Origin: Rickettsia tamurae
Lineage (GTDB): Bacteria > Pseudomonadota > Alphaproteobacteria > Rickettsiales > Rickettsiaceae
Assembly (NCBI RefSeq): GCF_000751075.1
Contig: NZ_CCMG01000015.1
Coordinates: 52,892 to 116,891, forward strand
Length of the DNA: 64,000 nucleotides
Reading direction: 5' to 3'
The notes beneath the pieces are model-generated. The model did not search any database. It worked only from the letters and a program-made list of their open reading frames with translations, and was not told the DNA's origin. The position numbers were made by a program, and so were the translations under genes. Positions 26,961 to 36,555 of this stretch are shown here, in pieces (the stretch's first letter is position 1; each line of letters begins with the position of its first letter).

Positions 26961-27656
26961 ATGAAACAATATAATGATTTATTTAAAATTATTCACCGCG
27001 AAGGATATATATTTATTGCTAGCTTTGCATTAGTAAGTTTTTTATTAGCATCATTTAATGAAAAACTTGGCTGTATTGGATTTATTGCTACTGCTTGGTG
27101 TATTTATTTTTTCCGTAATCCTGATCGCTTTGTACCTATAAGTGATGATCTGGTAATAAGTCCTGCAGATGGAATAATTCAAGAAATTAAGGAAGCATTG
27201 CCGCCTCCGGAATTAGGGCTTGGTGATGTGGAAATGATTAGAGTTAGTATTTTTCTAAATATTTTTAATGTCCATGTTAATAGAATCCCAGCAAACGGAA
27301 AAATTTTAGCACTTCATTATAATCCGGGAAAATTTTTTAATGCTTCACTCGATAAAGCTAGTATTTATAATGAGCGTCAATCAGTATTAATGGAAACTGA
27401 TCAAGGGCAGAAAATTGTTTTTGTTCAAATAGCCGGACTTATAGCAAGGCGTATAGTTTGTGATTTAGAAGAGGGTAATGAAGTTAAAACGGGCGAGCGA
27501 TACGGTATAATTCGTTTCGGTAGCAGAGTAGATGTTTATCTACCGTTGAAAACAGCTTTATTAGTGAGTAAAGGGCAGACTGCTATAGGCGGTGAAACTA
27601 TCATTGCTGATTTTGGACGTAAAAAGACAGCAGAATTTAAGTTTGAGAGGAAGTAG
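26961..27656 (+). CDS. psd: Phosphatidylserine decarboxylase proenzyme
   Basis: Converts phosphatidylserine to phosphatidylethanolamine at the inner membrane. The 231-residue protein is the short archaeal/alphaproteobacterial type with two N-terminal spans (about 15-50), [22 protein letters not shown] and the self-cleavage site RFGS at 185-188 (Gly187-Ser188), which makes the pyruvoyl group. It pairs with pssA downstream, the step before it. A class A repeat separates the two genes. Confidence 0.95.
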   Translation: MKQYNDLFKIIHREGYIFIASFALVSFLLASFNEKLGCIGFIATAWCIYFFRNPDRFVPISDDLVISPADGIIQEIKEALPPPELGLGDVEMIRVSIFLNIFNVHVNRIPANGKILALHYNPGKFFNASLDKASIYNERQSVLMETDQGQKIVFVQIAGLIARRIVCDLEEGNEVKTGERYGIIRFGSRVDVYLPLKTALLVSKGQTAIGGETIIADFGRKKTAEFKFERK

Positions 27657-27675
27657 TCTCATAACTTTAAAACCC

Positions 27676-27778
27676 CGTTATTGCGAGAGCAGCCGTAGGC
27701 TGCGTGGCAATCTCATGAAATAATAACAAACTCCTGAGATTGCTTCGTCAAAACTTACAGTTTTTCCTCGCAATGACG
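27676..27778. repeat. Class A palindromic repeat
   Basis: CGTTATTGCGAGAGCAGCCG ... CCTCGCAATGACG, 103 bp, between psd and pssA. The left end has one change from the usual CGTCATTGCGAG. Confidence 0.9.
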
Positions 27779-27804
27779 TTATAAATACATTTTGAGTATA
27801 AAAA

Positions 27805-28572
27805 TTGTTAAAAATTCGTAAATCTATAATAACTAAGCCTGTACCTCTAATAAAATTAATTCCCAACTTTATTACGTTGCTTGGTTTAGTAACCGGTATG
27901 AGTTCTATAAAATTTGCTTTGGATAGCAGATGGGAACTTGCGGTATATTGCATTATAGTAGCGGCAATTATTGACGGTATCGATGGTAGAATAGCAAGGA
28001 TGCTAAATGCAGCTAGCCCATTTGGGGCAGAGCTTGATTCATTGTGCGATTTTGCTAATTTTGGTATAGCTCCTGCTTATTTAATATATTTATGGTCTTT
28101 TCAACAATATGAATATAAGGTATTTTCATCAGCAGTAATGCTATTATTTATAGTGTGTATGGCACTACGTTTAGCTCGCTTTAATGTTGGTATTTATCAA
28201 CCGAAACAAGATAAAAAAACTGAATATTTTTTTACCGGTGTACCTGCTCCATGTGGTGCTTTACTTGCTTTAACGCCTGTAATGATAGATTTTGAAATCG
28301 GTACGTTATTAAATATCAATACACGTACTCACACTATAACAATTAATATATATTTAGCTATTATAGCTTTTCTACTTGCTAGTAGGCTTCCTACAATCTC
28401 AACAAAAAATTTAAGTATTAAACCTGAATATTTATCGCTTGCAATGATTTTAGTTGCTATTGTTATTATAAATCTTATCATATATCCATGGTATTCACTG
28501 CCGTTAATTGCAGTTATATATATTCTTTCTATACCAATTTGTTATTTTTTTAAACATAGAGGGTATTGGTAA
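27805..28572 (+). CDS. pssA: CDP-diacylglycerol--serine O-phosphatidyltransferase
   Basis: Makes phosphatidylserine from CDP-diacylglycerol and serine. The 255-residue multi-span protein has the CDP-alcohol phosphotransferase signature DGRIARMLNAASPFGAELD continuing SLCD (D-G-x2-A-R-x8-G-x3-D-x3-D). The start is TTG 27805, giving an N-terminus (LKIRKSIITKPVPLIKLIPN) that leads into the first helix. Eight hydrophobic helices are visible. Psd uses its product. Confidence 0.93.
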   Translation: MLKIRKSIITKPVPLIKLIPNFITLLGLVTGMSSIKFALDSRWELAVYCIIVAAIIDGIDGRIARMLNAASPFGAELDSLCDFANFGIAPAYLIYLWSFQQYEYKVFSSAVMLLFIVCMALRLARFNVGIYQPKQDKKTEYFFTGVPAPCGALLALTPVMIDFEIGTLLNINTRTHTITINIYLAIIAFLLASRLPTISTKNLSIKPEYLSLAMILVAIVIINLIIYPWYSLPLIAVIYILSIPICYFFKHRGYW

Positions 28573-28580
28573 AGTTAATT

Positions 28581-29633
28581 ATGCCGAGTGTATTACAACA
28601 AGCTATCGACAAATATAAACATCATCCATTTACTAAATATGTAATTATTATAGCCTTAATAATATTTATTTATTTAGGATATAGAATTTATGTTTGGGCA
28701 AATACACAATCCACGGATAATGCTTACATAGATGCAGATATTTCAAATGTTAGTGCTGAAGTTAGCGGTGTTTTAACAAAGTTATTTGTTACCGATAATA
28801 CTAAAGTTAATAAAGGCGATCTGATAGGTGAAATTGACGATAGAGATTATAAGGCAAAGCTTGCAGCACTTGAAGCATCTATTGAAGCTTGCATAAAAAA
28901 TATAGAAATTATAGAGCAAAAAATCTCAATAGGGCAGATTAGTCTAGAGCAAGCAGCTGAAAAATTAAAGCTTACTAAAATAAGCTTTGATATTGTTTCA
29001 ACAGATTTTAGTAGAGTGCAGGAATTAAATAAGGCAAAATTTGCTAGCTCTAAAACGCTAGATGATTCTAAAAACGCATATCAAAAAGCCAAAACGGATT
29101 ATAAACAAGCACAGTTAGATTTAGATATATATAAGCAAAATTTACAGCTTCTTGAGCTTGAAAAAGCAGCAGAACAGGAAAAACTTAAAGAGCTAACAGA
29201 AAATAAAAAAGTAACCTTAAGGAGCTTACAAAATACTAAACTTATTGCTATGGTACCCGGTATATTCGGTAATAGTAGTTTAGAAGTCGGAAATTACATA
29301 GTACCGGGTAGGGCATTGTTTTCTATAGTTCAAGATAATACTATGTATATTCAGGCTAATTTTAAAGAAACACAAATTAAGAAATTTAAGTCCGGCATGA
29401 AAGTCAAAATTGAATTTGATGCTTTGCCTAAAAAGGTAATTTACGGGAAGATTCGTAATATCGCTCCTGCTACCGGCTCTAAATTTAGTTTGATCCCGTC
29501 CGATAATGCTACCGGTAATTTTACTAAAATCGTACAACGTGTACCTGTTTTAATAGATTTTGAATCCCCAAATGCTAATCTAGTCCCCGGCATGTCAGCA
29601 ATCGTATCCATTAGAACAGATCAAAGTACGTAA
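28581..29633 (+). CDS. EmrA/HlyD-family membrane fusion protein
   Basis: The periplasmic adaptor of a drug-efflux or type I export pump. From ATG 28581 it is 350 residues; the TTG at 28566 overlapping the pssA stop is less likely. It has one N-terminal span (TKYVIIIALIIFIYLGYRIYV), the biotinyl-lipoyl half motif QSTDNAYIDADISNVSAEV, a long coiled-coil hairpin (about 85-215) and the second lipoyl/barrel part (ALFSIVQDNTMYIQANFKE). The form matches EmrA. No EmrB-type permease is adjacent. TolC at 7.3 kb would be its outer partner. Confidence 0.88.
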   Translation: MPSVLQQAIDKYKHHPFTKYVIIIALIIFIYLGYRIYVWANTQSTDNAYIDADISNVSAEVSGVLTKLFVTDNTKVNKGDLIGEIDDRDYKAKLAALEASIEACIKNIEIIEQKISIGQISLEQAAEKLKLTKISFDIVSTDFSRVQELNKAKFASSKTLDDSKNAYQKAKTDYKQAQLDLDIYKQNLQLLELEKAAEQEKLKELTENKKVTLRSLQNTKLIAMVPGIFGNSSLEVGNYIVPGRALFSIVQDNTMYIQANFKETQIKKFKSGMKVKIEFDALPKKVIYGKIRNIAPATGSKFSLIPSDNATGNFTKIVQRVPVLIDFESPNANLVPGMSAIVSIRTDQST

Positions 29634-29745
29634 TTTTTGTTGAAAAATAGCAATAATTATTCTATTAAAAGTATATATTCTAGTATTATTTACTTATTAC
29701 TTAAAAAGCTATATAATATGAGTAATACCAAAAGTAATAATTAAT

Positions 29746-30573
29746 ATGCAAAGATATTTAGATCCCACTAATGATAGTTTATTTAAAAAAATCTTTCGTG
29801 ATTTAGGAAGGTTAAAGGAATTTATTAATGCGGTTCTTGAACTACCTGAGGGGCTTAGAATCAAAGAAATAGAATTTATACCTGTAGAGCAAACACCTAT
29901 TATCGATAAAGGGAAAAAAGCATATTTGATTTAAAGGTTAAAGATGAAGCCGGTAGCTGGTATATAATCGAGATGCAAAAAAGAAATGAAAGCGATTACT
30001 TAAAAAGAGTGCAATATTATTCTGCTCATTCTTATGTACAGCAACTTACACAAGGAATAAAGCATAAAGATTTATTACCGGTAATAGTTATTTCACTTAT
30101 TAAGACTAAAATGTTTGATGATGAAGTACCTTGTATAAGTCTTCATAAAATGCTTGAAACTAAAACAAATAAGCAATATTTATTTGTATTTATAGAGCTT
30201 AAGAAGTTTGATAAAGATAAGTTTGATAATACTATAGATGAGTGGCTACATTTATTTAAGTGTGCAGAAAATGAAACTAGTCCGCCTGCAAATATAAAGA
30301 GCGAGAAAGTATTAGATGCGTATAATGTAATAGAAATGCATAACCTAACTCCCGAAGAATATGACGCCTATATAAGAGCAAAATTAATGGAAGATGCTGA
30401 AGAAATAGCTTTGTCTGAAAATTTTGAAAAAGGGAAAGTTGAGGGAGAAGTAGTAAAAAGTATAAAAATAGAAAATGCTAATCAAACAAAGACCTATAGC
30501 AGAAATTCACGAGATTACTGAATTATCTACAGAAGAAATAGAAAAGCTAAAAGCAGAAATAGAGGATTCCTGA
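29746..30573 (+). pseudogene. Rpn / PD-(D/E)XK nuclease-family transposase remnant
   Basis: The first frame (MQRYLDPTNDSLFKKIFRD...) ends at 29934 after a slip in the A-run near 29914. The next frame continues FDLKVKDEAGSWYIIEMQKR, with D...E-x-Q, the catalytic pattern of the PDDEXK_2 (Rpn) family. A second shift near 30475 moves the end (RPIAEIHEITELSTEEIEK) to another frame, stopping at TGA 30571-30573. Intact relatives are about 280 residues and promote recombination. This copy is dead. Confidence 0.88.
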
Positions 30574-30587
30574 AACTAGTTGATTAA

Positions 30588-30791
30588 TTATTTACCCCTT
30601 AACTCTGCTAATTCTTTTTTTAGTTTTATTACTAAAGTTTGTAATTTTTCAAATTCTTCGCGAGTGACGTAATTACCTTTAAGTATTTTATCCTCAATTA
30701 TACCACAGCTTTTATCCGCTATACTGTTTAAGACTTTTTGTGCTACGCTACTAGCTCCTACTGCAACTTTTAAAATATTATTTGTTTTCAT
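30588..30791 (-). CDS. UbiK / BMFP-domain small coiled-coil protein
   Basis: A 67-residue protein, helical, ending in a coiled coil (NYVTREEFEKLQTLVIKLKKELAEL) with the V-[ST]-R-E-E-F start typical of BMFP/UbiK proteins, which assist ubiquinone biosynthesis. Its start overlaps the bolA stop by four bases (ATGA), so it is translated with bolA. The match rests on a short motif. Confidence 0.6.
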   Translation of the reverse strand: MKTNNILKVAVGASSVAQKVLNSIADKSCGIIEDKILKGNYVTREEFEKLQTLVIKLKKELAELRGK

Positions 30792-31030
30792 AGTACCTCT
30801 ATAGATAAAGCATGCAGACCGCTATTAAATTCATCGGCAAGTAAGTTATTAATAGTGCGATGATTGGCAATTAGGCTTTTTCCCTGTAATGTTTCTGCAA
30901 CAATTCTTATTTTTATATGGCTGTGAATTCCGTCATAATGACTAGTATGTTTATAGCTTTCATCTATTATTTCTTGAAAATGTGGTTTTAACACACTTAA
31001 TTTTTCTTGTATCCTTTCTATGCGGCTCAT
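30788..31030 (-). CDS. bolA: BolA-family protein
   Basis: An 80-residue alpha-beta protein with the family layout: IDESYKHTSHY (strand and His-containing loop), HIKIRIVAETLQGKSLIANH and HRTINNLLADEF...GLHALSIEVL. BolA-type proteins bind monothiol glutaredoxins and take part in Fe-S handling. It forms a two-gene unit with the UbiK-like gene; divergent from the EAL gene. Confidence 0.92.
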   Translation of the reverse strand: MSRIERIQEKLSVLKPHFQEIIDESYKHTSHYDGIHSHIKIRIVAETLQGKSLIANHRTINNLLADEFNSGLHALSIEVL

Positions 31031-31084
31031 ATTTTTATTTCATTTACAGTAAAAATGTCCTAGTATTCTTAAGTATATAATTTT

Positions 31085-32311
31085 ATGATAAAAATGGCAA
31101 TGTCGGAATTAATAACGGATTATAAAGATTTACAAGATGAGATAGATAAACTGGAAAAAGGCGTATGTTTTGCTTGTAGATTAGTTAATTATGATGAAAT
31201 AGAATTTATAGAGCAGGATAAGCATTTTATAATTGAAGCTTTAGATCAAATCATTGAAGATGTAAGCAAAGAACTTAATATTTTTTCAAAGTTTAAGAAA
31301 ATAAAGAAAGATAGAATATTATTTATCCTAAATACTACTGATTCTGACTTAATTAAAAATTTTGCTAGAAAATTATATTTATTTTCGCAGCTTTATATTA
31401 ATGAACAGAAGCCGGCAATTTATATGAATTGTTATATTGCTAGTATTAAGTTTCCAAAAGTAAGTAATAATGCTAAAGAAATTGAAAAAACATTAAATAT
31501 GTTACTTTCACAAAATAATAATAATTATTATTACCGTGAATATAGCAGTACAGAACATGATTTGGAAAATATAAGAAAATCTAATCTTCAGCTTAACTTA
31601 CTACGACAAGCCTTAGCAAAAAAGACTATGCGATTTGCTTATCAGCCTATAATAGATCGCAATACTATGAAGATTCATTATTATGAATGTCTGCTTCGTA
31701 TACCTGACGAGAACGGCGTTTATATTTCCGTAGGTCCTATAATTTCTATTGCTGAAAATAAAGGATTAATTTTTATAATTGATCAAATTGTTTTGGAAAT
31801 GACTGTTAACGAACTTGCCCGCAACCCAAACTTAATGTTAGCTGTTAACATTTCAAATATAGGAACAAGCGATGAAGCTTTATGGGAAATAGCAGAAAAC
31901 TTATTAAAAGCTCATAATGTTTGGGATCGTTTAATTATTGAAATTACGGAAACTTCTTTCAATGAGAATTACGATAAAATAACTTTATTTATTAATAAAC
32001 TACGTAAGTACGGATGTAAATTTGCATTAGACGATTTTGGTTCGGGTTTTACTTCTTTTAAACAACTTCAAAGCTTACCAATTGATATTATTAAAATTGA
32101 CGGTAAATATGTGCGTAGTATTACAAGTGACGTACAAAGTAGGTATTTCGTAGAAAGATTAATTAAAATTTCAGAAGATTTAGGTATTGAAACGGTAGCT
32201 GAATTCGTAGAAAACGGAGAAATAGCTAAATTTTTAATTGATCTAAAAGTTGGCGGGCTACAAGGGAACTTTTATTCCGAAGCAAAGTTTGATAGGGTGG
32301 ATGAGGTTTAA
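31085..32311 (+). CDS. EAL-domain c-di-GMP phosphodiesterase
   Basis: A 408-residue protein: a degenerate N-terminal domain (about 1-150) and a full EAL domain (about 175-405). The signature is ECLLR (E201, Cys for Ala), and the catalytic set appears complete: N255 (LAVNIS), E286/E289 (IEITET), D316-D317 (DDFGSG), K337 (IIKIDG), E373 (VAEFVE) and Q393 (LQGNFYS). An active phosphodiesterase is therefore likely. No membrane span. With PleD it gives a one-synthase, one-hydrolase circuit within this window. ATGs at 31094 and 31100 are alternative starts. Confidence 0.92.
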   Translation: MIKMAMSELITDYKDLQDEIDKLEKGVCFACRLVNYDEIEFIEQDKHFIIEALDQIIEDVSKELNIFSKFKKIKKDRILFILNTTDSDLIKNFARKLYLFSQLYINEQKPAIYMNCYIASIKFPKVSNNAKEIEKTLNMLLSQNNNNYYYREYSSTEHDLENIRKSNLQLNLLRQALAKKTMRFAYQPIIDRNTMKIHYYECLLRIPDENGVYISVGPIISIAENKGLIFIIDQIVLEMTVNELARNPNLMLAVNISNIGTSDEALWEIAENLLKAHNVWDRLIIEITETSFNENYDKITLFINKLRKYGCKFALDDFGSGFTSFKQLQSLPIDIIKIDGKYVRSITSDVQSRYFVERLIKISEDLGIETVAEFVENGEIAKFLIDLKVGGLQGNFYSEAKFDRVDEV

Positions 32312-32328
32312 TTATTGTCATACTGCGA

Positions 32329-32599
32329 CCTCGCCGGCTTTATTGCATGGATACCAAAATCGTCATTGCGAGGAGCGAAGGGTCTTGTTGCATGGTTCGA
32401 GAAATCTGCTCGATGTCATTCCCGCGAAAGCGGGAATCCAGAAAAATAACTTCAATATTGATACAGAGGTTACATCATTTGATAAAATAAACATATAAAA
32501 AACTTGTTTTTTTATATGTTTTACTGGATTCCCGCTTTCGCGGGAATGGCATAAACCGAGCCATGCAACAAGGCCAATGCCCGCTCGCAATGACATAAA
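32329..32599. repeat. Composite repeat cluster between the EAL gene and murC
   Basis: This 354-base gap holds no gene. It contains a broken class B/A stretch (32329-32400, with TGTCATACTGCGACCTCG and CGTCATTGCGAGGAGCG), a class C inverted repeat with arms 32414-32442 and 32524-32552 around an 81-base AT-rich loop, and a class A end (GCTCGCAATGACAT) to 32597. It looks like repeats inserted into repeats. Confidence 0.85.
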
Positions 32600-32608
32600 T
32601 TATAGTGC

Positions 32609-32637
32609 TTGACAACCTACATAAAAACCTATATGCA
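32609..32637 (+). promoter_or_regulatory. Candidate promoter for murC
   Basis: TTGACA at 32609-32614 and a weak TATGCA at 32632-32637, 17-base spacer, just after the repeat cluster and 29 bases before the murC ATG. The -10 box is poor. Confidence 0.35.
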
Positions 32638-32665
32638 GAACTCAACTTTAAATGATTAAACTTAG

Positions 32666-34105
32666 ATGCTGTTACTTGAATTAAAAAAAACTAATCAAAT
32701 CTTAGAAACTATACATTTTATAGGTATCGGCGGCGTTGGAATGAGCGGTATTGCCGAGATATTACATAATCTAGGTTATAAAATACAAGGTTCCGATTTA
32801 GTAGAAAATTATAATACTAAAAGGCTTGAGTCATACGGCATTAAAATATTTTTAGGACACGCCGAGCAGAACATTACCAATGTTTCGTATGTTGTTATTT
32901 CGTCGGCAATTAATCCAAATAATCCTGAAATAAAAGAGGCATTAGAGCGTAAAATTCCAATTATTAGACGTGCGGAAATGCTTGCTGAACTTATGAGATT
33001 AAAATGTTCAGTAGCAGTTTCGGGATCGCACGGTAAAACCACTACTACTTCTTTAGTTGCTTGTTTATTTGAGGCAGCCGGTTTATGTCCTACGGTTATT
33101 AACGGTGGGATCATAAATAATAAATCGACTAATGCATATCTTGGTTCAAGTAATTATTTAATTGCGGAGGCCGATGAATCGGATGCGACGTTTATTCATA
33201 TTCCATCAACTATTGCGATAATAACTAACATTGATCCCGAACATTTAGATTATTATAAAGATTTTGAAACATTAATTGGTGCTTTTAGAAGCTTTATTAC
33301 TAATTTGCCGTTTTACGGTTTTGCCGTTTGTTGTATCGATCATAAAATAGTTCGTAAGTTAGTAGACGATATTACTGAAAGAAAGATTGTTACTTATGGA
33401 ATCGATTCGGAATATGCTCATATTATAGCGTTTAATATTAACACTGATATTGCCTCCTCTACTTTTGACATAAAAATTAGTCTACCAAATGTACTAGGTA
33501 CAACGATTATTGAAAAAATTACTATTCCAACGCCCGGAAGACATAATATTTTAAATAGTCTTGCTGCAATTGCCGTTGGCATAGAATTAGATTTTGGTAT
33601 TAAAGCTATTAAAAATGGCTTTAATAATTTTAAAGGAGTAAAGAGGAGATTTACTAAAGTAGCTGAATATAATAAGGCTTCAATTATCGATGATTACGCT
33701 CATCATCCTGAGGAAATCAAAGCAACACTTGCGACGGCTAAAAATATAGCAAATAAACAAAACGGTAAAGTTATTGCTATTTTTCAGCCTCACAGATATT
33801 CAAGAATGCAGCATTTATTTGATGATTTTATGCTTTGCTTTGCTGATGCCGATATACTCTATATTACCGATATATATGCTGCAGGTGAAAGCCCTATAGA
33901 AGGAATTACAGGACAAAGTTTAGTTGATAAGATTACTAAGAATAAGCATCACGATAAAGCAAATTTTCTAGCACAGCTAGATGATGCGGTTGGGGTTATT
34001 ATAGATAATGCAGCTTCTGGTGATATGATAATTATGATGGGAGCAGGTAATATTTCAAGTTTTGCTAATGAATTAGATGGGAGATTGTCATCCCGGGCGA
34101 CTTAA
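32666..34105 (+). CDS. murC: UDP-N-acetylmuramate--L-alanine ligase
   Basis: Adds L-Ala to UDP-MurNAc, the first peptide step of murein synthesis. The 479-residue protein has the N-terminal Rossmann fold ([18 protein letters not shown]), the ATP loop [13 protein letters not shown], the EADESDATF site and the C-terminal ligase domain with [14 protein letters not shown] and FQPHRYSRM. Length is normal. The last residues (GRLSSRAT) are encoded by the start of a palindromic repeat that supplies the stop. First gene of the dcw-type cluster. Confidence 0.96.
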   Translation: MLLLELKKTNQILETIHFIGIGGVGMSGIAEILHNLGYKIQGSDLVENYNTKRLESYGIKIFLGHAEQNITNVSYVVISSAINPNNPEIKEALERKIPIIRRAEMLAELMRLKCSVAVSGSHGKTTTTSLVACLFEAAGLCPTVINGGIINNKSTNAYLGSSNYLIAEADESDATFIHIPSTIAIITNIDPEHLDYYKDFETLIGAFRSFITNLPFYGFAVCCIDHKIVRKLVDDITERKIVTYGIDSEYAHIIAFNINTDIASSTFDIKISLPNVLGTTIIEKITIPTPGRHNILNSLAAIAVGIELDFGIKAIKNGFNNFKGVKRRFTKVAEYNKASIIDDYAHHPEEIKATLATAKNIANKQNGKVIAIFQPHRYSRMQHLFDDFMLCFADADILYITDIYAAGESPIEGITGQSLVDKITKNKHHDKANFLAQLDDAVGVIIDNAASGDMIIMMGAGNISSFANELDGRLSSRAT

Positions 34106-34258
34106 GCTGTCATCCCGTGGCTTGACCGGTCTTGTTGCATGGCACTTATGTCATTCCCGCTTTCGCGGTAATGACATCGAGTCTTAAGTTGACACTCATG
34201 CACTTTTAGCTAGGAATGATATCCGTTCGTACAACATAGGGTCAAGCCACGGGGTGAC
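34087..34258. repeat. Composite repeat at the murC-murB junction
   Basis: A mosaic of broken units: TGTCATCCCGGGCGACTTAA, TCATCCCGTGGCTTGACC, a class C arm (TTCCCGCTTTCGCGG) and a final GGGTCAAGCCACGGGGTGAC. It covers the murC 3' end and the gap before murB. Confidence 0.8.
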
Positions 34259-34300
34259 AAAAGAGTGAAGATAACAGTAAAGCGAATAGCAGGACTAAAT

Positions 34301-35218
34301 ATGTTAATTTTACCGATAGTAAAAGGCGAGTATAAAAAAGATTATAATTTAAAACACTTAACATGGTTTAAAGTAGGCGGTAATGCCGAAATTTTCTTTA
34401 AACCTTTAGATAGCGAAGATTTAGCAAGTTTCTTAATACAAAATAAGCAAAAATTACCTATAACTACTTTTGGAGCAGGCTCAAATATTATTATAAGAGA
34501 CGGCGGCATAGAAGGGGTCGTTATAAAACTTGGTCAGAATTTTAGCAATATTGAGTTTATAGATGATAATCATTTAGTAGTAGGCAGCAGCTGCCTTAAT
34601 TATAATTTAGCAAAATTCTGTCAAGTAAATGCTATTTCCGGTTTTGAGTTTTTAGTAGGTATTCCAGGGACTATCGGCGGCGGTGTTGCTATGAATGCCG
34701 GTGCTTACGACTCTGAATTTAAAGATATTATAGTGAAGATTGAAGCGATTGACTTTGCAGGAAATTTTCGAGCATTCACAAATGAAGAAATCGGTTTTAA
34801 ATATCGCAGTAATAATTTACCGAAGGATTTAATTATTCTCAAAGCTGTTTTTAAAATAAATAAAGGCGATAGTGAAAATATATTATTACGGATGAATGAA
34901 ATAAATAACGCAAGATCATCTACGCAGCCTATTAAAGAGCGTACGGGCGGTAGTACTTTTGCAAATCCTGAAGGGCTTAAATCTTGGGAACTTATTTACA
35001 AAGCGGGGCTTAGAGGTTATAGAATAGGCGGTGCTTCAATGTCGGAGCTTCATTGTAATTTTATGATAAATAACGGTGATGCTACCGCTAAGGATTTAGA
35101 AGATTTAGGTGATTTTGTCCGGCAAAAAGTATTTGAAAATAGCGGTGTTAAGTTAGAGTGGGAGATTAAGAGAATCGGATGTCATCCCGTGGCTTGTCCA
35201 CGGGATCCAGAAATTTAA
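34301..35218 (+). CDS. murB: UDP-N-acetylenolpyruvoylglucosamine reductase
   Basis: A FAD enzyme that reduces UDP-GlcNAc-enolpyruvate to UDP-MurNAc. I prefer ATG 34301 (MLILPIVKGEYKKDYNLKHL) to the GTG at 34265, as the first residues then match the usual short N-terminus. It has TWFKVGGNAE, FGAGSNIIIRDGG (FAD), GIPGTIGGGVAMNAGAYDSE, KYRSN and the type I C-terminus GGASMSELHCNFMIN. The last 12 residues (CHPVACPRDPEI) come from a class B repeat at 35181-35210. Confidence 0.95.
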   Translation: MLILPIVKGEYKKDYNLKHLTWFKVGGNAEIFFKPLDSEDLASFLIQNKQKLPITTFGAGSNIIIRDGGIEGVVIKLGQNFSNIEFIDDNHLVVGSSCLNYNLAKFCQVNAISGFEFLVGIPGTIGGGVAMNAGAYDSEFKDIIVKIEAIDFAGNFRAFTNEEIGFKYRSNNLPKDLIILKAVFKINKGDSENILLRMNEINNARSSTQPIKERTGGSTFANPEGLKSWELIYKAGLRGYRIGGASMSELHCNFMINNGDATAKDLEDLGDFVRQKVFENSGVKLEWEIKRIGCHPVACPRDPEI

Positions 35219-35546
35219 TAATATAATGAACAATATTATGTATATATATTAGCTAGCGGGCGTAATGGTACATTATATATTGGAGTAACTTCAAGTATTA
35301 TAAAACGTACTTATGAGCATAAGCATAAAATAATCAAAGGATTTTCTTCTAAGTATAACATAAATAAATTAGTTTATTTTGAGTAATATGACAATATTAT
35401 AGCTGCAATTAATCGTGAAAAGTTAATATAAAAGACATTAGGAAATTAAATTTAATTGAATCTCAAAATCCAGAGTGGCATGATTTATATGAAAAAATTA
35501 TTTTATAATTTTTTTACTGGATCCCGTGGACAAGCCACGGGATGAC
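35181..35546. mobile_element. 366-bp unit: perfect 30-bp inverted class B repeats around a GIY-YIG relic
   Basis: Left arm 35181-35210 and right arm 35517-35546 are perfect inverted copies, each containing a CCGTGG...CCACGG palindrome. The 306 bases between them are occupied almost entirely by a decayed GIY-YIG ORF. The left arm overlaps the murB 3' end. Other class B units in this window have short loops with no ORF. The mobile status is an inference. Confidence 0.65.
35225..35508 (+). pseudogene. GIY-YIG nuclease (YhbQ-type), decayed
   Basis: A frame from about 35228 reads EQYYVYILASGRNGTLYIG then VTSSIIKRTYEHKHK, i.e. the family's YVYIL...GTLYIGVT core with the catalytic Arg (KR) and the Tyr/His of YEHK. 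It then hits TAA near 35384, more stops near 35426, and a shifted end KLNLIESQNPEWHDLYEKI to TAA 35506-35508. The N-terminal ATG is out of frame. Intact single-domain members are 80-100 residues. Dead in this copy. Confidence 0.88.
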
Positions 35547-35589
35547 ACGGAACGTAGCAACCATGGTATGACATTAATATAAGGAGTAT

Positions 35590-36555
35590 ATGCATAAATA
35601 TCAAACACATTGGGTGGAACATTCTGAAGTCAAAATATTAAGCACTACCAGTAAAAAACATGTAGCGTTAGTAGCAGGCGGTATGTCTGCCGAGTGTGAA
35701 GTATCGTTAGTGTCAAGTGAAGGGGTTCGTAAAGCCTTAATTGAATTAGGATATAGAGTTACCTTTATTGATATGGGAGCAGATATTGCAGTTAGATTAC
35801 AGGAAATAAAACCTGATATTGTTTTTAATTGCCTGCACGGTACATACGGTGAAGACGGTTGTTTACCAGGATTACTTAATATAATGCGGATTCCTTATAC
35901 TCATAGCGGCGTGTTATCTTCAGCTTTAGCATTCGATAAAATACGTTCTAGGAGCTGGTTTTTAACGAATAATATTAATATGGCAGAAAGTATTGTTGTA
36001 AATAAAAGCAATGATGTAAGAAACGATCCTATGAAACGACCGTACGTTATTAAACCTCTTAAGCAAGGCTCAAGTATTGGTGTTGAGGTGATATTTGAGG
36101 AAGATAATTTTAACTTTGCCGATTATGATTTTCCTTACGGTGATCAGGTAATAATAGAGCAATATATAAAAGGGCGAGAATTGCAAGTAGCGGTATTAAA
36201 CGGTAAAGCTCTTGGAGCTTTAGAGATTAAATTATTGAAAAATCGTTTTTATGATTATGAGACTAAATATACTGAAGGATTTGCTGAGCATCTTTGTCCT
36301 GCTCCGCTACCTGCTAATTTATATGAAAAATTACTTATAGAATCAGAAAAAATTTATAAAACAATGAATTGTAAAGGTCCTGCTAGAGCAGAGTTTATTT
36401 TAGAAGAGCAGACAAACAAATTATATGCTTTGGAGATGAATACTCACCCAGGTATGGCACCTTTATCAATAGTGCCGGAAATTGCAGCTTATGCAGGGAT
36501 AAATTTTACTAACTTAATTGAAGAAATTATAAAGACGGCAAGCTTTGAATCATGA
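35590..36555 (+). CDS. ddl: D-alanine--D-alanine ligase
   Basis: Makes D-Ala-D-Ala for the murein stem peptide. The 321-residue ATP-grasp enzyme has [70 protein letters not shown] and [20 protein letters not shown]. It starts at ATG 35590 just after the GIY-YIG unit and overlaps ftsQ by four bases (ATGA). Ddl is retained while the VanX-type dipeptidase that would destroy its product is a pseudogene at 21.2 kb. Confidence 0.96.
   Translation: MHKYQTHWVEHSEVKILSTTSKKHVALVAGGMSAECEVSLVSSEGVRKALIELGYRVTFIDMGADIAVRLQEIKPDIVFNCLHGTYGEDGCLPGLLNIMRIPYTHSGVLSSALAFDKIRSRSWFLTNNINMAESIVVNKSNDVRNDPMKRPYVIKPLKQGSSIGVEVIFEEDNFNFADYDFPYGDQVIIEQYIKGRELQVAVLNGKALGALEIKLLKNRFYDYETKYTEGFAEHLCPAPLPANLYEKLLIESEKIYKTMNCKGPARAEFILEEQTNKLYALEMNTHPGMAPLSIVPEIAAYAGINFTNLIEEIIKTASFES

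Noticed and set aside
32363..32596. A minus-strand ORF containing CHSRESGNPVKH
   Set aside because: It is a translation of class C repeat arms and their loop, a common false annotation in repeat-rich genomes.
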